Of a DNA stretch of 64,000 nucleotides, positions 45,573-56,314 are shown one piece after another. How positions within the stretch are numbered: position 1 is the stretch's first letter; every line of letters begins with the position of its first letter. Position numbers and translations under genes: made by a program. The DNA is taken from NCBI RefSeq assembly GCF_029714305.1, contig NZ_CP121647.1:5414501-5478500 (forward strand), given 5' to 3'. A model generated the notes under the pieces. The model saw only the letters and a list, made by a program, of their open reading frames with translations. It did no database searches and had not been told where the DNA came from. Source of the DNA: Bradyrhizobium sp. CB3481 (GTDB lineage Bacteria > Pseudomonadota > Alphaproteobacteria > Rhizobiales > Xanthobacteraceae).

Positions 45573-46221
45573 CTAGGCTACCTTCACGCAGAGCTCCGCG
45601 CCAATTTTGATTGGGATCGTTAAGCGCAAAAACCCGTTTGCTGGATCGCGGACGAATTCGAGAAAATCCGGCTCGGCGTTGTCGTTCATCACGTAGCCGC
45701 CAATCCGCACTTGCGGCGCGATGATCTCTATAACTTGTCGGGCCAAAGAGGGACCGTCATTCGCAAGCCAGCCGTCTATCAGAACAAAATCCACCGGACC
45801 ACCGAGATCGCGCAGAGTTCGCCGAGCGTCCCCTTCCCTAATCTCGGCGTAGTCTGAGAGACCTACATGGCGCAGGTTGCGACGCGCTGCTGCTGCCTTC
45901 GCGGAGACGAGTTCCGATCCAATCACGATCCCACCGCCATTGTCACGCATTGCGGCGGCGAGATAAAGCGTTGACATCCCGGTAGACGTCGCAAATTCCG
46001 CTACTCGCTTTGTGCGCAGCCATCGACAGAGCAGATAGATCAGTTCGCCCTGCTCAGGTGCAATGCCGAGATCGTACTCCACGTAATCGAAGGGATTGCG
46101 GCTCGCTTCGGGATTGTTACGCGGTCCCCCAATCAAGGGGATACTGCTCCGAAAGCAGGCGCGCAGTTACCGCGTGAAAATTCTCATCCTGAATGAGACT
46201 AGGCGCAACGGCAGGCGACAT
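45573..46221 (-). CDS. Class I SAM O-methyltransferase-like protein, frameshift near N-terminus
   Basis: The main frame (from 46136) shows YDLGIAPEQGELIYLL, motif I-like VAEFATSTGMSTLYLAAA, IGSELV, EGDARRTLRDLGGPVDFVLIDGW and GGYVMNDNAE, the pattern of small O-methyltransferases of the CmcI/TylF/COMT type. A better start is ATG 46221 (GGGAG 10 nt upstream) giving MSPAVAPSLIQDENFHAVTARLLSEQYP, then a one-base shift in the G-rich TTGATTGGGGGACC near 46125-46140 joins it to the main frame. It is either a recent frameshift or a sequence error. Substrate unknown. Confidence 0.65.
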
Positions 46222-47232
46222 GGCTTGATTTCTCCCTTCGTGGAATGCATCTCAGTTCGAAGGCCGGGAAGACTCTAGGATCACTACGTGTCGGTCGGCT
46301 CGAGCTGTCTGCTATGGCGCGTAAGTAATACATAGAGCTTTGTGGGAGCTTCCGTGCTACACGGGCCCTTAAAACTAATCTGTCAGTAAACCATCAGATC
46401 CTGCCAGCTTCAGCCTGCTCGACGGCATCGTTCAAGTGGGACGCAAGAATGTACGAGCATGTCGCCTCTCACGTCGTGCGGCTCATCGACCCAGGAACTT
46501 CGCAACTGTCATTCCACAGCTATGTTGCGGCCTCCTGGTCTTCGAAGCTGCTTCCATTTTCCTGTAACCTTAGCTTGCGCTTGCCTCGGACCCTTGCCTA
46601 ATGCAATTATTAGTAGCAACCGTTCATTTCAAATTTGTGTCGTGCAAGTAGAGTTCAAGAATGTGTGAAGTCTAGTGTCGCGGCTAGTCGTTCGATGACG
46701 GCATTGCCTAATCTCGCAGATCGAAGCGGACTATCGGTTGTTCGATATTCTCATGGACGCCTGGCGGCATGGAGGCATCATTGAACTGGAGGAAGCAGGG
46801 TTGACTGACGGCCAGGGCCAAGCGATGCGAACGCGCAAGACGCAACAGTCCTATGGGGCTACGCGAAGCGCACTGCCAAGCGCATGCTATCGACGCGCCG
46901 CGCCATGCGCACCGGCCGACAGAACAGAACGAACACGGGGATTCCATGCTGTGAGCGCCTTCTGAAGGGTAACCTAAGCTCGTCCAGAACTACGATCGAC
47001 AGCTTGGGGTGCAAAGACGGTCTCGCTGCCCACCTAGATCGCGATCGATATCGACTGGCTAAGCTGGTAGGTTTTCAGGTTAAGCTATGTCACCGAATGG
47101 ACGCGACTTCACCTTCGATGCCAGTGGACGTAGCCGGACATGCCATGGTCCGGGTTCGCCCACGCGCCGCTGCCAACACCGAGGCAACGGGAAACGGACA
47201 GCAGATACCTTTTTACCCTAAGTTTTCGTTCA
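46222..47232. other. Gene-poor stretch
   Basis: No gene can be supported over 1 kb. A plus-strand frame near 46740-46965 (FDILMDAWRHGGIIELEEAG) is helical-looking but lacks a ribosome site and family. Confidence 0.4.
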
Positions 47233-49872
47233 TCAATGTTCGCGTTCAACGTGAACCGAATGAACCGGCGCATGCTCATGGCTGGCGCCAAGTTCGTGAA
47301 GCCTGTGATGCAGGCGATGATGTGCTAGCTCCAGAGTAGCTCGCAGCCGCGCGTGCCGCGCTTCATCGGCCCTGGGGGCCAGCGTATCAACGTAGGCGAT
47401 CGATCCCTCGATCTGCGCGAGGACCGACACCGCGTCTGCGATCGCAAAGATGGGTTTTTCGCCGACTCCGACATACACGGCACTGGTGTGGGCCGCGATG
47501 TCGGCCTCGCGCCCGGCGACACTGCCTCGAACACGGATCGCGACCCAGCAGGACGCGGTGACGCGTAGGGGGAAATGGCCGTTGCATGACAGATCACTGC
47601 ATCGCACTTCGTCGACTACGGTGCCATTGCGAATCAACTCGACCCGCGTCGGCCGGACGCTGACCGATTCTATCCGCCAGTTGACGGCGACGGTTCCGCC
47701 AGAAGGAGGAAGCGCGATCTTGCTTCCTGGACGGCGTCCCTCCACCGTCATATCCACGAGCGGCCCGACTGTGATGAACGTATCGCCGTTGCGCACGGCA
47801 TCCATCCAGTTGCGGTACGTAAAATCGCGCGCGCCGAGCTGCGCATAGGTCCGCGAGCCGCCGAGGAGCGCGGACGCGTCCATCTTGTCGGAACCCGCCA
47901 CCAGCGGCAGGTGGTAGCCGATATTGAGGTACCGGTACCAGTCGGCCAGACCAAATGCGCTGATCTGCGCGGTTCGTGGGTTAAACGACATCATCTCCAT
48001 CGCGTCGATCAGGCCGAGCACGATATCAGCTGCCCGCTCGGCCTGGGGATTGGGCACGTGCGGCATCACGACCAGCCCCCCTTGCTGTCGGCAACGCTCC
48101 GCCCAGTCGGCCATGATCGCCTCCAACGGATCTCCTATCGCTGCTTCGTCGGATCCAGCGCAAGACAGCGGATTGATAATCTCGCCTTCGTAGCCGAGAA
48201 GCGAGATGTGCCCCAGCACGTGCATCCGATTCTCTGTGCCAACGCGGACGACGAACTCTCCGTCGCCGCCGAAGTCCTTCGCGCCGATCGTCGTGCGTCC
48301 GTCGAAGTCGGCGACATTGCTGAACATCTCGCCCCACTGCAACGCGAGCAGGTTGACGACGTTGACGCCCTCCGCCTTGCCCTCCAGTAGGGCTGTCTGC
48401 GGGCTCAGGAAGTGGACGTGCGTATCGGAGCTAACCCAGCCCTGTTCGCGCCAGCGCAGCACTCTGTCCAGCTCGAATGTGAGGCTATCCGTGCCCGCAG
48501 TGACTTCGACGATGCTGCGCAGAGGCCGCACCTCGAAGCCCCTGCTGATCTCGACAAATACGATCCCAATCGGCAGGTCCGCGTCGCAGCTACCATCGAC
48601 ATAGGCGTACTGGTTCAGGCCGTTCGCGAGTTCGCCCGCGAAGTCCTCGAACCTGCCGGTGTTGACCTTGCGGTGATGTCCCTTGGGCGGTAAATACTCC
48701 CCGTGCGCACCGTGGAGATGCAGGCGCGCGGCAACACGCACACCACTGCCTTTCTCAACGATGCGGATCTTCACGGGCCGTGTCGCCGGCTCGATCGGCA
48801 CAGCGTCCAGCGAGATGCCTGCTGCATTTTCAATGCCTTCCAGCGATCGAAGGTCCCGAACGTGCAGGTGTCCGTCGTTGGAGCGCAGGTAGAGCCATGC
48901 GTCTGGGTGGGCGGAATATTCGACGATGACCTCATTCTCGGAACGCACAGGCTGCACGTCGGGCTTGTCACTTAGCCAATCCGCTCTGGAGTACTTAAGT
49001 ACCGCCCGGGCGGAAATGACGTTGCCCAAGTCCATGCCGATCTGTTCGCCGCGATGGTCGACATCCAGTTCGCCAAGTTTGTTCAGATGCACCCCGGGCG
49101 GCAGCCGCATCCTCAGCTTGCGACGGCCCTGAAGGCGCAGCGGATGCTCCGACAGCTGTGTCATGCTCACCGCATAGACGAGCGAAGCCTCTTGCTCCGG
49201 GCGCAGGCTCAGGCCCGCGAGCTCCTTCTCTGGATGCGGATTCGGCAATGCGTAAAGCCACAGGTTCTCACCTTCACGAATTCTAATGCGCCCCGATTCA
49301 GTGCGAACCTCGCTGTTTACGAAGCTGGCGCCCGGCGCCCGCCCGAGCGCGAAGTTTTCTCCGCTGCTCGCATGCACGATAGGACCCCGCAGCGGCACGG
49401 CCCCAAATGCACTCGCGCTCCATTCAGTGTGCCTCTGCTGAATCGCAAACCGCCGCAGCACGGGCACGTTGGCCGCGCTTCCGTCGGCATATCGGAGTGC
49501 GTACGTCGATACGCGGTCGCCGAGTGGGTTGCCGTCCACAAAGTGCGCGGCCGGCCCGATCTCGCCAAACCCTTCAGGCCTCACAGGTTGATGGTCCGTT
49601 ACTGCATGCACTAAGAGTACGTAGCTGGCCAATGTGGGTGACAGTGAGATCTCGGTAGGAGCCTCCCCAGGCCGCAAGGCCAGCACATCCGGCCCGGCTT
49701 CGTCGCCGAATAGAAACGGGATGCCGCGATGCGTCTGCGGCCCCCGCAACGAGTCAATCCAGCTGGTGTCGCCCGCGCGCTTGCCGAGCCGCTCGTCCAG
49801 CTCCCGGCGCCTGGCATTGAAATATGGCTTCAGATCAACGGGCGTGAAGTGCGGCGATGAGGGTGTTTTCAT
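47233..49872 (-). CDS. CehA/McbA-type PHP metallohydrolase
   Basis: 879 residues from ATG 49872 (GGAG 9 nt upstream). About 460 residues of beta-rich N-terminal domains precede a PHP-like metal site: WVSSDTHVHF near residue 482 (His-x-His), LALQWGEMFSNV, HISLLGYEG, VVMPHVPNPQ, PLVAGSDKM and WMDAVRNGDTFITVGP. A C-terminal beta domain with TSAVYVGVGEKPIF and a His-rich tail end the protein. CehA/McbA relatives include carbaryl and other ester/amide hydrolases, but most have unknown substrates. No signal peptide seen. Neighbours are a GH88-type pseudogene and an MFS importer, suggesting breakdown of an imported organic compound. Confidence 0.78.
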   Translation of the reverse strand: MKTPSSPHFTPVDLKPYFNARRRELDERLGKRAGDTSWIDSLRGPQTHRGIPFLFGDEAGPDVLALRPGEAPTEISLSPTLASYVLLVHAVTDHQPVRPEGFGEIGPAAHFVDGNPLGDRVSTYALRYADGSAANVPVLRRFAIQQRHTEWSASAFGAVPLRGPIVHASSGENFALGRAPGASFVNSEVRTESGRIRIREGENLWLYALPNPHPEKELAGLSLRPEQEASLVYAVSMTQLSEHPLRLQGRRKLRMRLPPGVHLNKLGELDVDHRGEQIGMDLGNVISARAVLKYSRADWLSDKPDVQPVRSENEVIVEYSAHPDAWLYLRSNDGHLHVRDLRSLEGIENAAGISLDAVPIEPATRPVKIRIVEKGSGVRVAARLHLHGAHGEYLPPKGHHRKVNTGRFEDFAGELANGLNQYAYVDGSCDADLPIGIVFVEISRGFEVRPLRSIVEVTAGTDSLTFELDRVLRWREQGWVSSDTHVHFLSPQTALLEGKAEGVNVVNLLALQWGEMFSNVADFDGRTTIGAKDFGGDGEFVVRVGTENRMHVLGHISLLGYEGEIINPLSCAGSDEAAIGDPLEAIMADWAERCRQQGGLVVMPHVPNPQAERAADIVLGLIDAMEMMSFNPRTAQISAFGLADWYRYLNIGYHLPLVAGSDKMDASALLGGSRTYAQLGARDFTYRNWMDAVRNGDTFITVGPLVDMTVEGRRPGSKIALPPSGGTVAVNWRIESVSVRPTRVELIRNGTVVDEVRCSDLSCNGHFPLRVTASCWVAIRVRGSVAGREADIAAHTSAVYVGVGEKPIFAIADAVSVLAQIEGSIAYVDTLAPRADEARHARLRATLELAHHRLHHRLHELGASHEHAPVHSVHVEREH

Positions 49873-50319
49873 TCGATGGACTCCAGTTCTGGGAAGTCGT
49901 CGCCGAGTCCTATTGATTCGGCAGTAAAACGTTGAACTTTTTCGACTGGATAAAGTCGCATGACGTATGGACAAAATTGACGAGAGGTAACTTGCGATCG
50001 GAATTCTGAGCGTCGACGGCAAGCAGATGGACCGTGGTACTGTCATAGTGGCGTGTGAGCGGGCTCCTGAATGCAATGAAGAACTCGTGTGCGCATCGCT
50101 CCTGCTGGCGAGGACGGTGCTCATGTACTGCCATCAGCTGAGGTATAACGCTGTAGACCAGGCCTACAGTGGAAGCGAAGCATCTCAGTTCGACGCAATC
50201 GTAGAAGCATTTCTTTGGGGACCTCGGTGACGTCGGTGACATCCCCACCTGAGCGCAACCCGCCGGTTTTCGGCTGTCGCTCCCGAGACAGCTCGGACTT
50301 TGCGACCGCCGGCGCATCT
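49873..50319. other. Intergenic, nothing recognised
   Basis: Between the metallohydrolase start and the hydrolase pseudogene stop. No supported gene or motif. Confidence 0.4.
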
Positions 50320-51231
50320 TCAGTAGATCCGGCCAGCCGGCACTAGCCCCGTGAGAATGGCAAGACATTCAAACAGGAAGCAGCTACCGAAGATCAGCTC
50401 GACGTTCTCTGCCGCGTCCATGTCGCGCACGACTGCTCTTCGGGTAAAGCATCCACTCTTCCAGGCGTACACTCGCCGCCGGAGCCGACGCTCTCCGCGA
50501 TCAGCTGCGTCACGGTACGCTCCGCGAAATATCGGTAGTTGGCGCCTCGTGAGGGCCAAGTGCGGCAGCCACAATGCCGATACCCCGGCGATGGCCGTGG
50601 CCGCGGTATCCCGGCTGGTGTTCGGGATTGCCGGATCGTCGAAGCCCCAATAGGAAACCGGTATGCGGGTCGAGCGTGGATGATGGGGTGACCGAACCAT
50701 CCGGACGCACCTGGATTTCGAGCACCCGCCGCATCTAAGCGTTGGCGACCGCCTCGATCTGAGAGTCGCCCAGCTGGGCCAATTCCCAGTAAAGCAGGCT
50801 TGTCGCTTAAAGCGAGTCGATGCTGCTCTCGGCGGCCCCAACACCACTGGCCTCTTCGGCATCAGTGCCCAATGGGATCGGTCCCATGCGCAGATCAAAC
50901 ATTTCCTGCAGCGACCTTGCCGCCGTGAGTGCAACTTCACGTGAGGTTTCATTTCCGAGGAGGACGCTTCCGAGCGCGGCACGCTGATAGAAGCCGAAGC
51001 CCTTGAAGGCTGTCCAGTGTTGGCGCGGCAGCATCCGGCACAGGGCGGTATCCGCGTTCGCGATTGGGAGCCGCCCTGGATCAGCGAGATACGTGAGTCA
51101 AAGCTCACCGACGAACGCCCTCCTGTCCAATCACCATCAGGGATGGACGTCCATTCTCCGTCCACAATGCGAGTCTGCGCAATCCGCGCCAGCATACTCT
51201 CGTGCGCGGAGAGGTAGTCGCTTCTCGGCAA
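50320..51231 (-). pseudogene. GH88/105-type unsaturated glucuronyl hydrolase, frameshifted
   Basis: Pieces in three frames line up in order: SIPDGDWTGG (family signature), WLTYLADPGRLPIANADTAL, FKGFGFYQRAALGSVLLGNETSREVALTAARSLQEMFD, MGPIPLG, MRRVLEIQVRPDGSVTPSSTLDPHTGF, then GFDDPAIPNTSRDTAATAIA and GCFTRRAVVRDMDAAENVELIFGSCFLFECLAILTGL. It normally removes unsaturated uronic residues from oligosaccharides. At least three lesions. Confidence 0.72.
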
Positions 51232-51297
51232 GGTTTGCCTCCTAAAATTCCTCCGCCCGCCTTGGCGCGGCGCGCGGAGTAGGCAGTCAGACGGGGT

Positions 51298-52623
51298 TCA
51301 GTTGCCGATGTAGACGCGGCCGCGCTTCTTGGCGATTTGATAGACCACTACGCTCAGCAGCGCTATCAATGATCCGTAGATGGGGAATATCCAGGTCATG
51401 TGCTCGCGTTGCAGCCACACCATGAGATACGGTGAAGTCCCGCCAAACAACGAGACGCCCAATGCATAGCCGAGGGCTACCCCGGTGGTTCGCACCGCAC
51501 GCGGCATCAGCGTGGTGGCGACGAAGTTGTAGAGGCCCATGTTGAAGCCTACGATAGCTCCTCCGAACACCATGACGATGAAGAAAGTGGAGATGCTCTT
51601 CTCCGAATAGACCAATGTAAGGAAGAAGCACGGGATGAGCAGCAGGCGCAGCAGCGTGAACGCGCGCGAGGGTCGCACCTTGTCCGCGAAGGCGCCGACG
51701 TAGGGGGCGGCAACCATCCAGCTCAGCCCCATCAGCGTCAGGATTCCGAACACCCAGGTGCTGTTCTCCTTGAATACCGTGTTGGCCATGTTGGGCAGAC
51801 CCGCAATCCATGCGTAGTTAGCGATCTGCACCGATCCGATGACCAGAATGACGGCGAGCAACGAGAGCCGGACGCTCCATAGCGTTTTCCATACGCCGCT
51901 GGTAGTTTTCTGAATGCGCGACAACTCATCTTGGCGATGCATCGCGCGATTGACCAAAGTTTCCGGCATCGCCTTCCGCAGATAGATGATAAACAAACCG
52001 AGCACGCCACCAAACGCGATGGGTATACGCCACGCCCACTCGCGCATCACCTCAGGCGCCACCGAGGCACTCACCAGAAAGGCGACCATGCTGGCCCCGA
52101 TCGCACCCAGCTGAATGAACGTACCGCCGATCAGGCCAAGGTAGCGCCCTTCGTTGCCCGGTGGTGCCAGTTCGATCCCGATGGCATTCGCGACACCCGA
52201 CTCGGCGCCAAGGGAAAGTCCTTGAATGATTCGAATAAGAAGCAGCGCCACAGCTGCCGTGACGCCGATATGGTTATAGGTCGGCAAGATGGAGATCAGC
52301 AGTGAGGACAGCGCCATCGCGGTCACCGAGATCATCATTACCCGCTTATGGCTGATGCGATCTGCGACTGGACCAAGCAACGCAGCCCCGAGCGGCCGCG
52401 CGAGGAAGCCTGCTCCAAACACTGCTAGCGCGGCAAGCAGAGATGTGATGGGGTCACTGGAAGGAAAGAAGTGCGGCGACAGAAACGCGGCCATCACGCC
52501 GTAAATGTTCCAGTCATACGCTTCCAGGGCTACGCCTCCGCCGAGACCGGCCGTCATTCTCCTGGTGACAACCAGCTTCTCTGGCCGAATCGCTGCGGCA
52601 GTGGGTTGAGTAATATCGTGCAT
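51298..52623 (-). CDS. MFS transporter, metabolite:H+ symporter type
   Basis: 441 residues, 12 predicted membrane helices. Features: GLGGGVALEAYDWNIYGVMAAFLSPHFFPSSDP start, RPLGAALLGPVADRISHKRVMM (loop 2-3 motif G-x-x-x-D-R-x-x-x-K/R), IIQGLSLGAESGVANAIGIELAPPGNEGRYLGL. This matches the MHS subfamily (ShiA/KgtP/CitA-like) importing organic acids. Intact; 67 nt from the GH88 pseudogene and on the same strand, so probably first gene of the cluster. Confidence 0.85.
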   Translation of the reverse strand: MHDITQPTAAAIRPEKLVVTRRMTAGLGGGVALEAYDWNIYGVMAAFLSPHFFPSSDPITSLLAALAVFGAGFLARPLGAALLGPVADRISHKRVMMISVTAMALSSLLISILPTYNHIGVTAAVALLLIRIIQGLSLGAESGVANAIGIELAPPGNEGRYLGLIGGTFIQLGAIGASMVAFLVSASVAPEVMREWAWRIPIAFGGVLGLFIIYLRKAMPETLVNRAMHRQDELSRIQKTTSGVWKTLWSVRLSLLAVILVIGSVQIANYAWIAGLPNMANTVFKENSTWVFGILTLMGLSWMVAAPYVGAFADKVRPSRAFTLLRLLLIPCFFLTLVYSEKSISTFFIVMVFGGAIVGFNMGLYNFVATTLMPRAVRTTGVALGYALGVSLFGGTSPYLMVWLQREHMTWIFPIYGSLIALLSVVVYQIAKKRGRVYIGN

Positions 52624-52771
52624 GTGTCCGGCTCCGCTAAGCTGTGAAAATCGGCTACGAATATCGATCGACGGAAAATTGAGGACCGGATCGCGTCTGG
52701 CACAGTCAATAAAGTAAGCGGCACTTCGCCAAATTGGCCATTGACGATCCTATGCGGAAGGTCCAAGGCTC

Positions 52772-52935
52772 CTACCGTTTCGTCTTAGCTTTGACGGCTT
52801 TGGCGAATTCCAGCGCTGCAAGCTGATAGTGATTGTCCGGAGCCAGCGTGTGACCGAGCTTCATGATGATTTTGTCGATCGATTGCGCATGAGCAGAGCC
52901 CGCAAATGCGAAGGATGCAGGTCGATAACGATCTA
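52772..52935 (-). pseudogene. TRAP-transporter binding protein (DctP-like), N-terminal fragment
   Basis: FAGSAHAQSIDKIIMKLGHTLAPDNHYQLAALEFAKAVKAKTKR then stop. It combines a signal-peptide end (AHAQ) with the LGHTLAP..HYQLAALEFAK opening of DctP solute-binding proteins. Only about 50 residues. Confidence 0.6.
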
Positions 52936-54480
52936 ACAAAATTGTGCAAGGTGCTGCTCACGGCGTCTTCCCCTAGCATTTCTATAACCCGACGGTTGAC
53001 CCCGGTTAGGGAGAAGTATGGCGATCTGCCATTTTCCGCGTTAGGACGCCTTTCCATATTTCTTGTACTTTTACACGAGATGTACTTGGAAGCGGGACCA
53101 CAGAATCGAGCAATATGACGTTGCGCTGCACAAATATCTCGGCGTGTCACGAGCCGCATCAAACGGCATGACTTCGCGCAACACCGTCTGCTAATTGCCA
53201 TGCTTCGTCAGGCACAGTTGGACAAGACTGCCCACGAATCCAACCGCTCGGATGGGTTGAGAGAGCGAAAAGGCATTCGAATTCGCAAGATTGCAGCCAT
53301 CCAAAACTCACAAGGGCCATGCTGGCAAATGAAGCCGACACTGGGCGTCCAAATCTATACTCTCGCAGAAGGAGTATGTAGTGGGTTTGAAGCCAAAAAC
53401 TCTCCGAAACCGCTTCCACCGCGTGCCATCACTCCATAAAAATTATATTTCTCTGCGGATATTTTGTCCCTTGGATCAAGGCAGGATTGGAACGGTTTTC
53501 CTTGATTCGACGGCGGTGTTCATTCCTCGAAGCCATCCCGCATGAAAATCCGCAGCCTCCAGTGGCATTACCTTTTTGTCGTCCCTAAATTGGCGCTCAC
53601 CTATCAGCGGCTTAAATTCTCCAGGCGCAGTGCGTACGAACTCCGCCCAGGCGGCTATCACCTCACGAACCTGGTCAAATCTGATCGGGATCCTCCGACG
53701 ACGGCAGGCCGTTCGGCCAAGCCCCTGCCCCGGACCTCGCAGCATGGCCTGATAGGCCTGTCGGTTTTCAACCTTCTCGGATTAGTGCCGCACCATGGAT
53801 CGGCAGCTTCATAAAGCGCGATTCAATTGCGGCCGTCGCGCTCTCCAGGAGTATCATCAATTCCTGCATGCGAACCTGAATGTAATACTGGTCAAAGTCT
53901 ATTGGATGGGCGGCAGCATGCGAACGCTTCATCAATGATGTACTCGGGGATGCTCTCAAACTTATGCGGGTTGAGCTGCATCACGTACTCATTCTCGATG
54001 TGGTACGACTCGTTGATAAACTTGCGGATCACGTCATCGTCGTGTTCGATGTTGAAAATCCGGAACAGCTGGATTTTCTCGTAGCGACGTCCGTGGCCGC
54101 GAGTTGACGAAAAGGAGCGCCGCAAGCATTGGCACGATCTGGCTTCGGCCGCCAAAGCCTTCAGCACGGCAAGCCAGGCGTTCGAACTTGACCGGGTGCT
54201 ACGGACCATCCAGCGGCTGCCTCCATACGTTGAGAACCGCTATTCTCCAGAGCAGCCCGATCGCATGGCGGTGGGGAACATTGTCATGGGTACACAGTAC
54301 ATCGCGGGAGAGGCGGCGCGGCAGATCGGGGAACTCTCTATTCGATCAGCTTTGAACCCACCCGCGCCGCGCGTCTATCCGATTTGGTGGACCTGCTAAC
54401 CGCCGTTCCCACGATAACGGCGGTGTCCATTCGACGGACCATCGGAACGACCGGGCTAGCTCATCTTCCATCCATTAGCA
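52936..54480. other. Unresolved stretch with anonymous open frames
   Basis: Contains helical frames without recognised family: minus 53892-54090 (EKIQLFRIFNIEHDDDVIRKFINESYHIENEYVMQL, ending CCRPSNRL) and plus ~54090-54400 (KHWHDLASAAKAFSTASQAFELDRVLRTIQRLPPYVENRYS, GNIVMGTQYIAGEAARQIG). They overlap antisense at the edge and lack good start signals. They may be truncated genes of mobile origin. Confidence 0.35.
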
Positions 54481-54589
54481 AAATCTCAATGTGCCTCGAA
54501 TGGGAATGCACCCATAGAGTAAGACGGGTGCGCATTGTAGCGCTCGCAAAATCGCTCGAAGATCGGTCGAAATTCTTCGACGGTGGATG

Positions 54590-55361
54590 CCCTGACCGCC
54601 CCTCGCCGAAACCGCCAAGAGCATCCCGAGTTCGCACGTATTGATCTCGTCCAATAGATCGTAATCTGGAAATTCCAGGTCTTGCTTTCGAATGCCGCTG
54701 GTCGTCCAAAGGATGTGATTGCCGAAGTAAAGACACGAAAGTCTGCGCGCCGCACCGTTCTTGTCCTGTCCCAGCACGCCATTGAGGCCCATTGGGATTC
54801 GGCGATCAAGCGTATCGAAGAACTTATGGAAGGATTGGTTTGCGGCGGCACCAAGCCAATAGGGAAAGCGCCGCCGGAGCCTGCGGGCTCGAGAAATGCG
54901 GGGTCAAAGGATTCGTCCCATGCAATTGGCCCTTCCTCCTGCGCGGCATTGAAGGCCTTCTCGAGCTTAGTGACTTCGATGATCCAGCGCAGGACGGTCA
55001 TGCCTCGATAGATCTTCGTGACATAATTATCGTTGATCCGAAGCAATCCTAATCCGGCCCGTCGGCACAATTCATTCTTGATCTCATCCCGCTCAATCTG
55101 CTCGGCGCTCGATTGATGAAGTGGCCCGTCATACTCGACCGCCAGCAGCGGTCTGGTTTCGTCGTCCGCAACGACAAAATCGCAATGGCTCCGGGTATAG
55201 AAATCAAATTCGCGGTTTGTCAGATGCGTTCCGCCCTTCTGGATGAGGTCGGATAGGCGGAATTTGGTGAATACCCGCAGGGCATTGTCAGACGCGATCT
55301 TCTGCAATTCATGTAGAACGGCTTCTTCAGAGCCGTTGACGATTGAATCGACAACCTTCAT
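54590..55361 (-). pseudogene. DUF2726-type endonuclease-like protein, frameshifted
   Basis: From ATG 55361 the first ~185 residues are intact: FTKFRLSDLIQKGGTHLTNREFDFYTRSHCDFVVADDETRPLLAVEYDGPLHQ (PD-(D/E)xK-like core of DUF2726: D...EYDG..H) and ERDEIKNELCRRAGLGLLRIND. Near 54790 the frame slips: ESQWASM continues as GLNGVLGQDKNG...FPDYDLLDEINTCELG in another frame. The nuclease-like domain itself may still be made as a truncated protein. It sits beside defence-like genes. Confidence 0.6.
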
Positions 55362-55370
55362 GGAGATCCA

Positions 55371-56306
55371 TCATAAGATGTTTCGTTCCTGGGCAAAGCT
55401 CGCAACAGTTTGTATCACGCTATCGAGCCACGCGAATCGATGATATTCAAGGATACGAAATTCGCGAGCTGTAAACGCGTTAATTAGCTTTGGCGCCTCG
55501 TTTCGATAGAAGATATAATCGCGCGAATAAATTTGGGTCACGTCGTTCACAATATTAACCTCGGCGGCAGTGAGGCCGAGGGTACAGATTGGCGGGTTGG
55601 TCCAGTACCTGTTGGAAGCGAAGGCAAGCACTGCCAAAGTCGGCGTGAGCGGCACGAGACAGCGATACTGCAATTCAGTGGTATAGCCCGCCAGGGTGTT
55701 CAGATAGCCTTCGCCCATGATGAATTCGCGCTCGCCCGAGCGGAGGAGAACTATCTTACCGCCGCGCTCTAGGCACTGCACGATTTGCTGATAATGTTGA
55801 TTGATATTCAAGGCGATGAGCGTGTCGTCGTGCTTTCCGACCTGCTCGCCGGTCCGCCCCCAAATTCGTTCGGTCGTGAGATGTAGCTGGCTTCGATTTG
55901 CAGGACAGCGGACCAGCAAGGAAGCCAGTCCTTCGCCGAGCATCTTGCGATCATCGCAGCTTATGTCATGCGATGTAATCCGCTTGTCGATCGCGGCATT
56001 GTCTTTGACATCGGCGTACGATAGGCGCTCCAATTTCGCAGCGAGCGATGGCAAGGCGCTGTCGGCATCATCAAAGAGCGGCTCGATCGTTCCTGCCCAC
56101 GGACCATTTAGCTTGACGTGGTGACCGTTGGTAATCGCACCGAATTGCTTTGGCGGTGCCCGCAGCGTCTTACCTTCCCACGAGATGCGCGTGACCTTAC
56201 CTTCCTTGTCCTTCCAGAGTTCGGAAAGACCTCGGGGCCACCAGTGATGAAGCGCGGTCTTGAGGGGCTTACCGTCGATACCGACGGTTTTGGTCCGACC
56301 GACCAT
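55371..56306 (-). CDS. Hypothetical protein of the second defence-like cluster
   Basis: 311 residues from ATG 56306. Starts with VGIDGKPLKTALHHWWPRGLSELW, contains KQFGAITNGHHVKL and LFDDADSALPSLAAKLERL, and a C-terminal helical part (AREFRILEYHRFAWLDSVIQTVASF). The HHWWP and NGHH motifs recall His-rich DUF4238-like proteins, weakly. No firm family. It lies between the DUF2726 gene and the AbiE pair on the same strand. Confidence 0.5.
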   Translation of the reverse strand: MVGRTKTVGIDGKPLKTALHHWWPRGLSELWKDKEGKVTRISWEGKTLRAPPKQFGAITNGHHVKLNGPWAGTIEPLFDDADSALPSLAAKLERLSYADVKDNAAIDKRITSHDISCDDRKMLGEGLASLLVRCPANRSQLHLTTERIWGRTGEQVGKHDDTLIALNINQHYQQIVQCLERGGKIVLLRSGEREFIMGEGYLNTLAGYTTELQYRCLVPLTPTLAVLAFASNRYWTNPPICTLGLTAAEVNIVNDVTQIYSRDYIFYRNEAPKLINAFTAREFRILEYHRFAWLDSVIQTVASFAQERNIL

Positions 56307-56314
56307 TGCAGGTC

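Noticed and set aside
46738..46965. 75-codon frame with FDILMDAWRHGG
   Set aside because: No ribosome site and no family; kept only as a note in the gene-poor stretch.
47109..47339. Plus-strand frame over the metallohydrolase 3' end
   Set aside because: It overlaps the C-terminal codons of a well-supported gene in antisense.
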